Assembly: GCF_030506255.1 (NCBI RefSeq)
Contig: NZ_CP113431.1
Coordinates: forward strand, 4,041,001 to 4,105,000
Direction of reading: 5' to 3'
From: Nocardioides sp. Arc9.136
Lineage (GTDB): Bacteria; Actinomycetota; Actinomycetes; Propionibacteriales; Nocardioidaceae
Length of the DNA: 64,000 bases
Each line of letters begins with the position of its first letter. The first letter of the stretch is position 1. Position numbers and translations under genes: made by a program. This document shows positions 31,932 to 40,676 of this stretch, one piece after another. Below the pieces are notes generated by a model that was given only the letters and a program-made list of their open reading frames with translations, was not told the origin of the DNA and did no database searches.

Positions 31932-33090
31932 TCACCCCTCGGCGAGCGTCCGCCGGCCGACGAGGTCGAGGGTGGCCTCCGGGGTCAGCGGGTGGAACGG
32001 GCCGCCCCGGGCGTCGCGGTAGGCCCGCTCGAGCGGCGACCGCTTGAAGAACGCCGCCCCGCCCGCCACCTCCATCGCCTGGTCGACGACCGCGCGGGCG
32101 GCGAGCACCGCCTCGCGCTTGGCGGTCATCAGCGTCGTGAGCGTCTCCGCGTCGGCGGCCAGGTCGTCGCCGGTCTCCGCCACCGCGCCGAGCAGCGCCC
32201 AGCGCGCCACCCGCAGCCGCGCCCGCATCTCGCCCACCGCGCGGACCGCCCCCGCGGCCGGGTCGGGCCGGGTGCGGAGCAGCCGGGCCGCCTCGTCGCA
32301 GGCGCCCCGGCCGACGCCGAGGTACGCCGCGCCCGCGAGCGGCGCGAAGTGGATCGCGGCCACGAGCAGCGGACCCGCGAGCACGCCGTACGGCCGGGTC
32401 CCGAGCACCCCGGCGGCCGGCAGGAACACGCCGTCGAGCACGAGGTCGTGGCTGGCGGTCCCGCGCATGCCGAGGGTGTCCCAGGTCTCCACGATCGACA
32501 CCCCCTCCGCCGAGAGGGGCACGCCCGCGTGGACCACCTCCGCCCCCCGGGCCGGGCGCGCCGACCACCGCGCTGGTGGAGACGACGCCGGCGACCGGCG
32601 CCTGGCTGCAGAAGGTCTTGCGACCGTCGAGCCGGTAGCCGCCCTCGACCGGCGTGGCCACCGTCGTGGGGCTCACCCAGTCCGAGCCCCCGCTGGTGGC
32701 CATGACGAGCCCGTCGGCCACCGCGCGGAGCACCGCCTCGGCACCGGGCGCACCGCGCCGGCGGCGCCACCGCTGCACGAGGGTGAGGTAGAGGTGCATG
32801 GTCGAGGACAGCGCGGTGGCTCCCGACCAGCGGCCGAGCTCCTCCTGGGCCAGCACGAGCTGGCGGAGGGTCGCACCGCCGCCGCCGAGGTCGGCCGGCA
32901 CGGCCAGGCGCAGGTAGCCGTTGGCGTGCGCGGCGTCGTACGCCTCGGTCACGAAGGTCGCGTCGCGGTCGTGGCGGGCGTCGTGCTCGGCGGCGACGGC
33001 GCCGACCTCGGCGGCCAGGGCGACCACCTGCTCGTCGGTCACGGTCGGGGTGCTGGTCGCGTCGGGGGGTGTGCTGAGTGTCTGGGTCAT
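31932..33090 (-). pseudogene. acyl-CoA dehydrogenase family protein, interrupted by one frameshift
   Basis: The first part (from ATG 33090: MTQTLSTPPDATSTPTVTDE...) and the last part (YRDARGGPFHPLTPEA near the end) are two halves of one acyl-CoA dehydrogenase of about 386 residues, in different frames. The frame switches at 32543-32548, a run of six C on the plus strand; removing one base joins APGPG to AEVVHAGVPL, a sensible reading. The total length, 1159 nt, is one base over a multiple of three. Either a true null mutation or an assembly error in a GC-rich homopolymer. Nothing else is damaged. The gene is divergent from an HxlR regulator and leads the malQ-M48 operon. Confidence 0.8.
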
Positions 33091-33124
33091 CCCTCGACGG
33101 TGCGCCGATCGGGTGGTCGCCGCT

Positions 33125-33136
33125 AGTTCACAAACT
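33125..33136. promoter_or_regulatory. AGTT-CACA-AACT operator between divergent genes
   Basis: A short inverted repeat AGTTCACAAACT, overlapping GTTCA-CAAAC-TGAAC (33126-33140). It lies between the acyl-CoA dehydrogenase start (33090) and the HxlR start (33162). Position and size suit binding of the HxlR protein and control of both genes. Confidence 0.5.
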
Positions 33137-33161
33137 GAACCCCCGGGTCCACCATGGAGGG

Positions 33162-33842
33162 ATGTCCCGGTACGGGCAGTACTGCCCGATCACCCGGTCG
33201 CTGGAGATCCTCGGCGACCGCTGGACCCTGCTCATCGTCCGGGACCTCCTGCTCGGCGCGAACCGGTTCAACGAGCTGGCACGCGGCCTGCCGACGATGT
33301 CCCGGGCGATCCTCTCCAAGCGGCTCGACCTGCTGGAGCGGCACGGGCTGCTCGTCCACGACGGCGAGGAGTACCGCCCCACCCCGGCCTGCCAGGAGCT
33401 GCACCCGATCATCTTCGGCCTCGCCGAGTGGGGCGCCCGGTGGGCGTTCGGCGAGCCGCGCTCCGACGAGCTGGACCCGACGGTGCTGATGTGGTGGATC
33501 CGCGGCGGGATCGACGCCGCGCCGTTCGGCGGGCGGCGGGTCGTGCTGCACGTGCGCCTCTCCGACGGGCGGCGGCGCCGGTTCTGGTTCGTGATCTCGC
33601 CCCACGACGTGTCGCTGTGCTTCACCGATCCCGGGCACGAGGTCGACGTCTGGGTGGACTCCTCGCTCTCGACGCTCTACCAGGTCTGGGAGGGCCGGAT
33701 CGAGCTGCGCTCCGCCGTGCGGGACGGCCTCGTGGGCCTCAGCGGACGCCGCGAGGTGCTCCTGGTCCTGCCCGACGCCCTGCTGTTCTCCCCCGTCGCG
33801 CCGCTCGTGCGGCGTACGGCGCTCAGGCCTGCCGCGACCTGA
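33162..33842 (+). CDS. HxlR-family transcriptional regulator with C-terminal sterol-carrier-like domain
   Basis: 226 residues. The N-terminal 100 residues are a HxlR winged helix: YCPITRSLEILGDRWTLLIV, RFNELARGLPTMSRAILSKR. The remaining 120 residues (VVLHVRLSDGRRRRFWFVI, SLCFTDPGHEVDVWV) resemble the SCP2-like domain often fused to actinobacterial HxlR proteins. ATG 33162 has GGAGG 4 nt upstream and is preferred to earlier in-frame starts. It is divergent from the acyl-CoA dehydrogenase. Its 3' end overlaps the convergent hutU end by 20 bp. Confidence 0.87.
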   Translation: MSRYGQYCPITRSLEILGDRWTLLIVRDLLLGANRFNELARGLPTMSRAILSKRLDLLERHGLLVHDGEEYRPTPACQELHPIIFGLAEWGARWAFGEPRSDELDPTVLMWWIRGGIDAAPFGGRRVVLHVRLSDGRRRRFWFVISPHDVSLCFTDPGHEVDVWVDSSLSTLYQVWEGRIELRSAVRDGLVGLSGRREVLLVLPDALLFSPVAPLVRRTALRPAAT

Positions 33843-35502
33843 ACGGCACCGGCACCCGTACGCCGCGCTCGCGCGCCACCTGGTCGGCCCGCTCGTAGCC
33901 CGCGTCCACGTGCCGCACCACGCCCATCGCCGGGTCGTTGGTCAGCACCCGCTCGATCTTCTCCGCCGCCAGCGCCGTGCCGTCCGCCACGCACACCTGG
34001 CCCGCGTGGATCGAGCGGCCGATGCCGACCCCGCCGCCGTGGTGGATGGAGACCCAGGTGGCGCCCGAGGCGGTGTTGACCAGGGCGTTGAGCAGCGCCC
34101 AGTCGGCGATGGCGTCGGAGCCGTCGAGCATCCCCTCGGTCTCGCGGTACGGCGAGGCGACCGACCCGCAGTCGAGGTGGTCGCGCCCGATGACGACCGG
34201 CGCCGAGAGCTCCCCGCTGGCCACCATCTCGTTGAAGCGCAGCCCCGCGCGGTGCCGCTCGCCGTACCCCAGCCAGCAGATCCGCGCCGGCAGCCCCTGG
34301 TGCTCGACCCGCTCCTGGGCCAGCGTGATCCAGCGGCGCAGCTTCTCGTCCTCGGGGAAGAGCTCGAGCACCGCCCGGTCGGTCGCGGCGATGTCGGCCG
34401 GGTCGCCCGAGAGCGCGGCCCAGCGGAAGGGTCCCTTGCCCTCGCAGAAGAGCGGCCGGATGTAGGCCGGCACGAAGCCCGGGAAGTCGAACGCCCGGTC
34501 GTAGCCGCCCTTGCGCGCCTCGTCGCGGATGGAGTTCCCGTAGTCGAAGACCTCCGCGCCGCGGTCCTGCAGCTCGACCATCGCCCGCACGTGCGCCGCC
34601 ATCGACGCGCGCGCCCGCTCGGTGAAGCCGGCCGGGTCGGCGGTCCGCTCCCGCTCCCAGTCCTCGAAGGCGGTGCCGACCGGCAGGTAGGCCAGCGGGT
34701 CGTGCGCCGAGGTCTGGTCGGTGACCACGTCGACCGGCGCCCCCATCTCCACCAGCCGCGGCAGCACCTCGGCGGCGTTGCCGAGCACGCCGATCGAGAG
34801 CGCCCGGCGCTCGTCGCGCGCGGCGACGGCCAGCTCGAGGGCGTGCTCGAGGGAGTCGGCCCGGGCGTCGAGGTAGCGGTGGTCGATCCGCCGCTGGATC
34901 CGCGCGGGGTCGCACTCCACGCAGATCACGACGCCGTCGTTCATGGTGACCGCGAGCGGCTGCGCGCCGCCCATCCCGCCGAGGCCGGCCGTCACGGTGA
35001 TCGTGCCGGCCAGCGAGCCGCCGCGGCCGGTGACCGCCCCGGTGGCGAGCTTCTCGCCCACCGCCGCGAAGGTCTCGAACGTGCCCTGGAGGATCCCCTG
35101 GGTGCCGATGTAGATCCACGAGCCGGCCGTCATCTGGCCGTACATCGTCAGCCCGAGGTCCTCCAGCCGCCGGAACTCCTCCCAGGTCGCCCAGTCGCCG
35201 ACGAGGTTGGAGTTGGCGATGAGCACCCGCGGGGCCCAGGTGTGGGTGCGCATGACCCCGACCGGCTTGCCCGACTGCACCAGCAGGGTCTCGTCGTCGG
35301 CCAGGTCGCGCAGGGCCGTGCAGATGGCGTCGTACGCCGCCCACGACCGCGCCGCCCGGCCGGTGCCGCCGTAGACCACGAGGTCCTCGGGCCGCTCGGC
35401 CACGTCGGGGTCGAGGTTGTTCATCAGCATCCGCAGCGGCGCCTCGGTCTGCCAGGACCGTGCGCTCAGCGCCGTGCCTCGCGGCGCGTTGATCTCCCTC
35501 AT
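33823..35502 (-). CDS. hutU: urocanate hydratase
   Basis: 559 residues, normal for HutU (about 550). Typical segments include PEDLVVYGGTGRAARSW, QSGKPVGVMRTH, the NAD-binding TVTAGLGGMGGAQPLA, ECDPARIQRRIDHRYLD, FCEGKGPFRWAALSGDP and the active-site Cys region ARICWLGYGERHR. It converts urocanate to imidazolone propionate with NAD+ as electrophile. The ATG overlaps the hutH stop (ATGA), so hutH-hutU is an operon. Its 3' end overlaps the convergent HxlR gene by 20 bp. Confidence 0.96.
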   Translation of the reverse strand: MREINAPRGTALSARSWQTEAPLRMLMNNLDPDVAERPEDLVVYGGTGRAARSWAAYDAICTALRDLADDETLLVQSGKPVGVMRTHTWAPRVLIANSNLVGDWATWEEFRRLEDLGLTMYGQMTAGSWIYIGTQGILQGTFETFAAVGEKLATGAVTGRGGSLAGTITVTAGLGGMGGAQPLAVTMNDGVVICVECDPARIQRRIDHRYLDARADSLEHALELAVAARDERRALSIGVLGNAAEVLPRLVEMGAPVDVVTDQTSAHDPLAYLPVGTAFEDWERERTADPAGFTERARASMAAHVRAMVELQDRGAEVFDYGNSIRDEARKGGYDRAFDFPGFVPAYIRPLFCEGKGPFRWAALSGDPADIAATDRAVLELFPEDEKLRRWITLAQERVEHQGLPARICWLGYGERHRAGLRFNEMVASGELSAPVVIGRDHLDCGSVASPYRETEGMLDGSDAIADWALLNALVNTASGATWVSIHHGGGVGIGRSIHAGQVCVADGTALAAEKIERVLTNDPAMGVVRHVDAGYERADQVARERGVRVPVPFRSRQA

Positions 35503-37064
35503 GCCAGCTCTCCGACCACTGTCTCGACGGCCTCGACGACGGCTCCCGAGGCGACCAGGCCGACGGCGGTCTCGATCTCGGGGGCGAGGTGGCGGTCCGG
35601 CCCGGGGCCCTCGACCCCGGCGTCGCGCAGCAGGCGCACGACGGCGCCGGTGGCCGGCGACGGGGTCAGCGGGGCACGCAGGTCCAGGGCCCGGGCGGCG
35701 GTGAGGACCTCGATGGCCACGACGCGGGTCAGCCCGTCGACGGCCCGGCGCAGCTTCCGCGCGGCCGACCAGCCCATCGAGACGTGGTCCTCCTGCATCG
35801 CCGAGCTCGGGATGGAGTCGACCGAGGCCGGGACGGCGAGCCGCTTGAGCTCGGAGACGATCGCGGCCTGGGTGTACTGCGCGATCATGTGGCCGCTGTC
35901 GACCCCCGCGTCGTGGGCGAGGAACGGGGGCAGCCCGTGGTTGCGGGCCTTGTCGAGGAACCGGTCGGTGCGCCGCTCGCTGATCGAGGCGACGTCGGCG
36001 GCGACGATCGCGAGGAAGTCGAGCACGTAGCCCACCGGTGCGCCGTGGAAGTTGCCGTTCGACTCCACCCGACCCGGCCCGCCGTCGGTGACGACGACCG
36101 GGTTGTCGATGGCCGAGGCCAGCTCGCGCCCGGCGACGAGGGCGGCGTGCTCGACGGTGTCCCGCGCCGCGCCGTGGACCTGCGGCGAGCAGCGCAGGGA
36201 GTAGGCGTCCTGCACCCGGTTGCAGTCCGGGCCACGGTGGGAGGCGACGATCGCGGACCCGGCGAGCAGGCCCACCAGGTTCGCCGCCGAGGCGGCCTGG
36301 CCCGGGTGCGGCCGCAGGGCCTGCAGGTCCGCGGCGAAGACCCGGTCGGTGCCGAGCTGTCCCTCGACCGACATGGCCGCGGCGACGTCGGCGGTGCGCA
36401 GCAGCATCCGCAGGTCCTCGACGGCCAGCACGAGCATGCCGAGCATGCCGTCGGTGCCGTTGATCAGCGCGAGGCCCTCCTTGGCCGCCAGCTCGACCGG
36501 CTCCAGGCCGGCGTCGGCGAGCGCGTCCGCAGCCGGGCGCAGCTCCCCCGCCGCGTCCCGCACCGTCCCCTCGCCCATGAGGGCGAGCGCGCAGTGGGAC
36601 AGCGGGGCGAGGTCGCCGGAGCACCCGAGCGAGCCGTGCTCGTGGACCACCGGGGTGATGCCGTGGCTGAGCAGGTCGGCCAGCAGCCGCGCGGTCCCCG
36701 GCCGGACGCCGGTGCGGCCGGTGGCGAGGGTGGAGAGCCGCAGCAGCATCAGCGCCCGGGTCACCTCCCGCTCGACCTCCGGGCCCGACCCGGCGGCGTG
36801 GGAGCGCACCAGCGAGCGCTGCAGCTGCGCCCGCTGCTCGGTCGGGATGTGCCGGGTCGCCAGCGCACCGAACCCCGTCGACACGCCGTACGTCGCCACC
36901 GGCCCCGCCGCGAGCTCCTCGACCACCCGGCGGGCGCGGTCGAGCGCCGCGAGCGCCTCCTCGGCGAGCTCGACCCGCGCGCCTCCGCGGGCGACCCGCA
37001 CCACGTCGCGGGGGCTCACCGGCCCGACACCGACGACCACCGCACCGCTCACCTGTCTGGACAT
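35499..37064 (-). CDS. hutH: histidine ammonia-lyase
   Basis: 521 residues. The MIO-forming triad is Cys-Ser-Gly in HGSLGCSGDLAPLSHCAL, where many bacterial enzymes have Ala-Ser-Gly. Tyr in YGVSTGFGALA, the NGTDGM block, and HDAGVDSGHMIAQYTQAA also fit. It deaminates L-histidine to urocanate, first step of the hut pathway. The start is supported by a -10-like GACGAT (37076-37071) ending 6 nt before the ATG, so it is probably leaderless. A perfect 16-bp palindrome centred 62 bp upstream could bind an activator. Confidence 0.95.
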   Translation of the reverse strand: MSRQVSGAVVVGVGPVSPRDVVRVARGGARVELAEEALAALDRARRVVEELAAGPVATYGVSTGFGALATRHIPTEQRAQLQRSLVRSHAAGSGPEVEREVTRALMLLRLSTLATGRTGVRPGTARLLADLLSHGITPVVHEHGSLGCSGDLAPLSHCALALMGEGTVRDAAGELRPAADALADAGLEPVELAAKEGLALINGTDGMLGMLVLAVEDLRMLLRTADVAAAMSVEGQLGTDRVFAADLQALRPHPGQAASAANLVGLLAGSAIVASHRGPDCNRVQDAYSLRCSPQVHGAARDTVEHAALVAGRELASAIDNPVVVTDGGPGRVESNGNFHGAPVGYVLDFLAIVAADVASISERRTDRFLDKARNHGLPPFLAHDAGVDSGHMIAQYTQAAIVSELKRLAVPASVDSIPSSAMQEDHVSMGWSAARKLRRAVDGLTRVVAIEVLTAARALDLRAPLTPSPATGAVVRLLRDAGVEGPGPDRHLAPEIETAVGLVASGAVVEAVETVVGELA

Positions 37065-37118
37065 GCCGCCATCGTCGGACGCCGCGCGGGGCGTCACCAG
37101 GGGCCCGGCCGCCCACGC

Positions 37119-37134
37119 GTCTCGGATCCGAGAC
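37119..37134. promoter_or_regulatory. GTCTCGGATCCGAGAC palindrome upstream of hutH, possible HutR site
   Basis: A perfect 16-bp palindrome. Its core TCTCGGATCCGAGA has the same outline (TCT, central AT, AGA, 14 bp) as the published Corynebacterium HutR motif TCTGwwATwCCAGA. It is centred about 62 bp before the predicted hutH start, a usual activator position. A related copy is at 21669. Confidence 0.55.
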
Positions 37135-37351
37135 CTCAGGCGGGCGGGATCGTCCGGCGTGACCATTCCGGCGTCGCCGCGTTGGTACACCGATCCTCCG
37201 CACGCACCAGGCCCGCACCCAGGGCCCCGGCGCCTGCCAGGACAGCACGGTCCCCCGAGGTTTCGCCCACGGCTCCTCAGGGGACTCCACCCAGGCCAGC
37301 AGCACATCGTGGGGCGCACGGGGGGTGCGTCCCACCAACCCAGGAGCTCAC

Positions 37352-38605
37352 ATGCGTCGGTACCTCCCCCTCGGGGCGACCACCGCCCTCGCGGTCGCCT
37401 CGGCGATCCTCGTCGTCCCCAGCACGTCCCAGGCAGCCCCCGTCGATCGCGCACCCGCCGCGAAGGTGCGGACCGAGTTCGCCATGAAGGCGGCGGGCTA
37501 CGGCACCCGCGTCCAGGGCGGCTCGATCCCCGCCACGTCCGGCACCACGGCGTACCAGGTGATCGGCTGCACCAACAAGGCCGGCATCGCCCGGCGCAAC
37601 GACGTCGCCGGGGTCACCCTGCCGGGGCTCGGGCAGGTCGACGGCGTGCGCACGCGCGTCAACACCTTCACGAACAAGTCGAGGAGCCGCACGACCGTCG
37701 TCTCCCAGCACGACGTCGCCCGGATCAGCCTCGGCGGCGCCCTGACGCTCCGCGGCGTCACCTCCAAGGCGACCGTCTGGCACGACGGGTCCGGCTTCCA
37801 CAAGTCGGTCGAGACGACGATCGGAAGCATCCGGGCCGGTGGCGACACCTTCCCGATCCCGACCCCCAACACGCCGATCCGGATCCCGGGCCTCGCCACG
37901 ATCTCCCTCGGCGACCACCACGGCTACGCGAACGCGTCCGGCGCCTACGCCGCGGGCAACGCGATCAAGGTCGTCCTCGAGCCGACCGACACCGTCGTCC
38001 GGATCGCGCACTCCGCCGCCCGGATCAACCGCGGCGTCAAGGTCGGTCGCTTCCGCGGCCAGGCGCACGGCACCCAGGTCGACGCCCTGGACCAGAACAT
38101 CAAGTCCGGCCCGCTCCCGCTGTCCTACATGCCGTGCCAGGGCACCGAGGGCAAGGTCAAGGAGAAGTCCGTCGCCGGGCTCGACCTGGCCGACCAGATC
38201 GTCGTCGGCGCGGTCCGCAACCGCCAGATGGGCCGCCAGACCAACGAGCTGGCGACCGGCTTCGAGGAGTCGACCATCGCCGGCATCAAGCTCGGCCCGC
38301 TCACGATCAACGCGATCAAGGCCCGTGCCAACGTGACCCGCTTCCGTGACGGGCGGGTCAAGCGCAACGCCTCGGGCACCACGATCGGCGAGATCGTCCT
38401 CAACGGCGAGGCGCAGGCGATCCCGGACCCGGGCCAGGCGCTCGAGATCCCGGGCCTGGTGCGCCTCGAGGCCAACGTCGTCGACAAGACCCGGCTCGGC
38501 ATCAGGGTGACGGCCGTGCGGCTGACGCTGCTCGACGGCACCGGCGCCACGGTCAACCTGGGCAACGCCCGGCTCGAGATCAAGCCGTCGGGTGTGAAGA
38601 AGTAG
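37352..38605 (+). CDS. secreted protein, choice-of-anchor-P-like
   Basis: 417 residues with a clear signal peptide (MRRYLPLGATTALAVASAIL, cleavage near TSQAAPVD). The mature part is beta-rich, with two Cys (VIGCTNKAG and YMPCQGTEG) that may form a disulfide, and repeated motifs such as GLATISLGDHH and GLVRLEANVV. The pattern recalls actinobacterial choice-of-anchor P proteins, but I cannot confirm it and see no sortase LPxTG tail. ATG 37352 has GGAG at proper spacing. A strong terminator hairpin follows at 38639. The role is probably extracellular or cell-wall associated. Confidence 0.72.
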   Translation: MRRYLPLGATTALAVASAILVVPSTSQAAPVDRAPAAKVRTEFAMKAAGYGTRVQGGSIPATSGTTAYQVIGCTNKAGIARRNDVAGVTLPGLGQVDGVRTRVNTFTNKSRSRTTVVSQHDVARISLGGALTLRGVTSKATVWHDGSGFHKSVETTIGSIRAGGDTFPIPTPNTPIRIPGLATISLGDHHGYANASGAYAAGNAIKVVLEPTDTVVRIAHSAARINRGVKVGRFRGQAHGTQVDALDQNIKSGPLPLSYMPCQGTEGKVKEKSVAGLDLADQIVVGAVRNRQMGRQTNELATGFEESTIAGIKLGPLTINAIKARANVTRFRDGRVKRNASGTTIGEIVLNGEAQAIPDPGQALEIPGLVRLEANVVDKTRLGIRVTAVRLTLLDGTGATVNLGNARLEIKPSGVKK

Positions 38606-38638
38606 CGGCCCGCTCGACCAGCTCCACCCCGCACGACC

Positions 38639-38670
38639 AGGAAGGGGACGCCTCCGGGCGTCCCCTTCCT
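38639..38670 (+). terminator. transcription terminator hairpin
   Basis: Perfect 14-bp arms AGGAAGGGGACGCC and GGCGTCCCCTTCCT with a TCCG tetraloop, 33 bp after the secreted-protein stop. The downstream side is pyrimidine-rich (CTGTCCG) without a long T-run, as is common in actinobacteria. Confidence 0.8.
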
Positions 38671-38771
38671 CTGTCCGCTCCCGGGTCCCGGCCGCGGCCT
38701 GGCTGATTTCTCACAGGGCCACAGGACGGGATCGGGCGGGTACGGCGCGCGGCCGGGCGTTGACTGGCCCG

Positions 38772-39977
38772 GTGAGCGCAGCACCGGGCACCACGTCGGA
38801 CACCTCGGCCATCAGCGGCACCCGTCGCTGGGCGATGCTGGGCGCGAGCACGCTCGCCCAGGGCGCGGCCGCGGTGATGATCCACGGACCGGCGTTCCTC
38901 ATCCCCGCGCTCCACGACCGCGTCGGGCTGAGCCTGGCCGAGGCGGGCGTGGTGGCCGCGGCGCCGACGGTCGGCGTGATGCTGGCGCTGGTGCTGTGGG
39001 GCCTCGTGGTCGACCGGCGTGGCGAGCGGTTCGTCCTGCTGACCGGGCTGGGCGCGACCACCGCGGTCGGAGCGGTCGCGACGTTCGTCGGTGGCACCGT
39101 GCCGCTGGCGCTCACCCTGCTGCTCGCCGGCGCCGCCGCGGCCAGCACCGGGTCCGCGAGCGGCCGCGTCGTGGTCGGGTGGTTCCCGCCCGAGCGGCGC
39201 GGCCTGGCGATGGGCGTGCGGCAGATGGCCCAGCCGGCGGGCGTCGGCATCGCCGCGATCTCGATCGCCGTCGTCGCCGAGCGGCACGGTGTCGGCGCCG
39301 CCCTGTGGGTCCCGACGATCGCCGCCGCGCTGGCCGCCGCCCTGGTCGCCGCGGTCGTCGTCGACCCGCCGCGGCCCGACTCGCGCGCCGAGCCGGCGCC
39401 GAACCCCTACCGGGCGGACTCCTACCTGGCCCGGATCCACGGCGTCTCGGTGCTCCTCGTCGTCCCCCAGTTCCTCGTGTGGACCTTCGCGCTGGTCTGG
39501 CTGGTCCAGGACCGCGGCTGGTCGGCCGCCGCCGCCGGGTCGCTGGTCGCCGGCGCGCAGGTCGTCGGCGCGCTCGGCCGGATCGCGGCGGGTTGGCTCT
39601 CCGACGTCGTGGGCGCCCGGATGCGCCCCCTGCGCTGGGTCGCGGTCGCCGCCGGCGTCTCCATGGGGCTGCTCGGCGTCGCCGCCGGGACGGACTCCGC
39701 GGTCGCCGTCCCGCTGGTCGTGCTGGCCACGGTGATCACCGTCGCCGACAACGGCCTGGCCTTCACCGCCGTCGCGGAGCGCTCCGGCCCTGCCTGGAGC
39801 GGTCGCGCGCTGGGGGTGCAGAACACCGCGCAGTACCTCGCCGCCTCCGCCGTCCCGCCCGTGGCCGGCGTCATGGTCGCGACGTGGGGGTACGCCGCGG
39901 CGTTCGGGCTCGCCGCCCTGTTCCCGCTGGTGGCGGCCCCGCTGGTCCCGGTCCGCGAGGAGACCGAGCTGGTCTGA
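38772..39977 (+). CDS. MFS transporter, CynX/NarK-like
   Basis: 401 residues with about 12 membrane segments, including MIHGPAFLIPALHDRVGLSL and the loop VDRRGERFVLLTG. The overall look is the CynX/NimT-like branch of small-molecule permeases. I take the GTG at 38772; a TTG at 38760 (adding MTGP) is possible. It stands after the terminator of the secreted protein and before an unrelated anchored protein. Substrate not predictable. Confidence 0.82.
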   Translation: MSAAPGTTSDTSAISGTRRWAMLGASTLAQGAAAVMIHGPAFLIPALHDRVGLSLAEAGVVAAAPTVGVMLALVLWGLVVDRRGERFVLLTGLGATTAVGAVATFVGGTVPLALTLLLAGAAAASTGSASGRVVVGWFPPERRGLAMGVRQMAQPAGVGIAAISIAVVAERHGVGAALWVPTIAAALAAALVAAVVVDPPRPDSRAEPAPNPYRADSYLARIHGVSVLLVVPQFLVWTFALVWLVQDRGWSAAAAGSLVAGAQVVGALGRIAAGWLSDVVGARMRPLRWVAVAAGVSMGLLGVAAGTDSAVAVPLVVLATVITVADNGLAFTAVAERSGPAWSGRALGVQNTAQYLAASAVPPVAGVMVATWGYAAAFGLAALFPLVAAPLVPVREETELV

Positions 39978-40028
39978 CCCTCCGGCCCGGCGGGCGTGAC
40001 GGCCCGCGCAGGGGGTACCGGGTCCCGC

Positions 40029-40547
40029 ATGGACGACAAGTGGATCTGGATCATCGTGGCCGTGGTCGTGGTGCTGCTGCTGGCGGCACTGCTCGCGGCG
40101 CTGATGCGCAAGAAGAAGAAGCAGCGCGAGGCCCACCAGCGGGTCGAGGCGCAGCAGCTGCGGCACCAGGCCGTCACCCACTCGACCGGCGTCTCCCAGG
40201 CCGAGGTGGAGGCCCGCGAGGCCGAGGCCCGCGCCGAGCTGGCGCGCGCCGAGGCGGAGAAGGCCGAGCTGCGCGCCCAGCACGCCAACACCGGGCTCGC
40301 CCACGAGCAAGCTCGCCAGGAGGACGTCCTGCGCGAGGCCGACCGGCTCGACCCCGACGTGGACCACCGTTCCTCCGACTACACCCCCGAGCCGCCGACC
40401 ACCGCCGGCCCGCAGACCCCCGGCACCCCCGGGTCCACCACCGGCACCACCCCCGGTACCACCCCTGACACCACCCCCGGCACGACCAGCGGGCTCCCCA
40501 CCGACGGCAGCACCGGCGAGACCGGCGCCCACCGCCGCGACGTCTGA
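40029..40547 (+). CDS. membrane-anchored coiled-coil protein with Pro/Thr/Gly tail, 172 aa
   Basis: Residues 5-25 form one membrane helix (WIWIIVAVVVVLLLAALLAA), followed by a Lys cluster (MRKKKKQRE), so the rest is cytoplasmic. Residues 35-95 are an Ala/Glu/Arg-rich coiled coil (EAREAEARAELARAEAEKAE). The C-terminal 45 residues are a Thr/Pro/Gly repeat region (TTGTTPGTTPDTTPGTT). No catalytic domain. Directly after the TGA a 12-bp tandem repeat continues the same frame as Pro-Asp-Thr-Arg units. Probably a structural or stress-related envelope protein; not identified further. Confidence 0.72.
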   Translation: MDDKWIWIIVAVVVVLLLAALLAALMRKKKKQREAHQRVEAQQLRHQAVTHSTGVSQAEVEAREAEARAELARAEAEKAELRAQHANTGLAHEQARQEDVLREADRLDPDVDHRSSDYTPEPPTTAGPQTPGTPGSTTGTTPGTTPDTTPGTTSGLPTDGSTGETGAHRRDV

Positions 40548-40631
40548 CCCGACACCCGGCCCGACACCCGGCCCGACACCCGGCCCGACACCCGGCCCGA
40601 CACCCGGCCCGACACCCGGCCCGACACCCGC
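40548..40631 (+). repeat. 7 x 12-bp tandem repeat (CCCGACACCCGG)n
   Basis: Seven head-to-tail copies, the last with one mismatch, start at the base after the TGA stop of the anchored protein. In that frame each unit reads Pro-Asp-Thr-Arg, and the frame stays open to the IclR start at 40677, with which it is in register. Possibly a former C-terminal extension cut off by the stop. Confidence 0.85.
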
Positions 40632-40676
40632 GACGCCGCGCGAGCGCCGTCGGCACCACCCCTAGGCTCTCCGGCC

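Noticed and set aside
40548..40631. Tandem repeat considered as a CRISPR array
   Set aside because: Units are 12 bp, contiguous and without spacers; no cas gene nearby.
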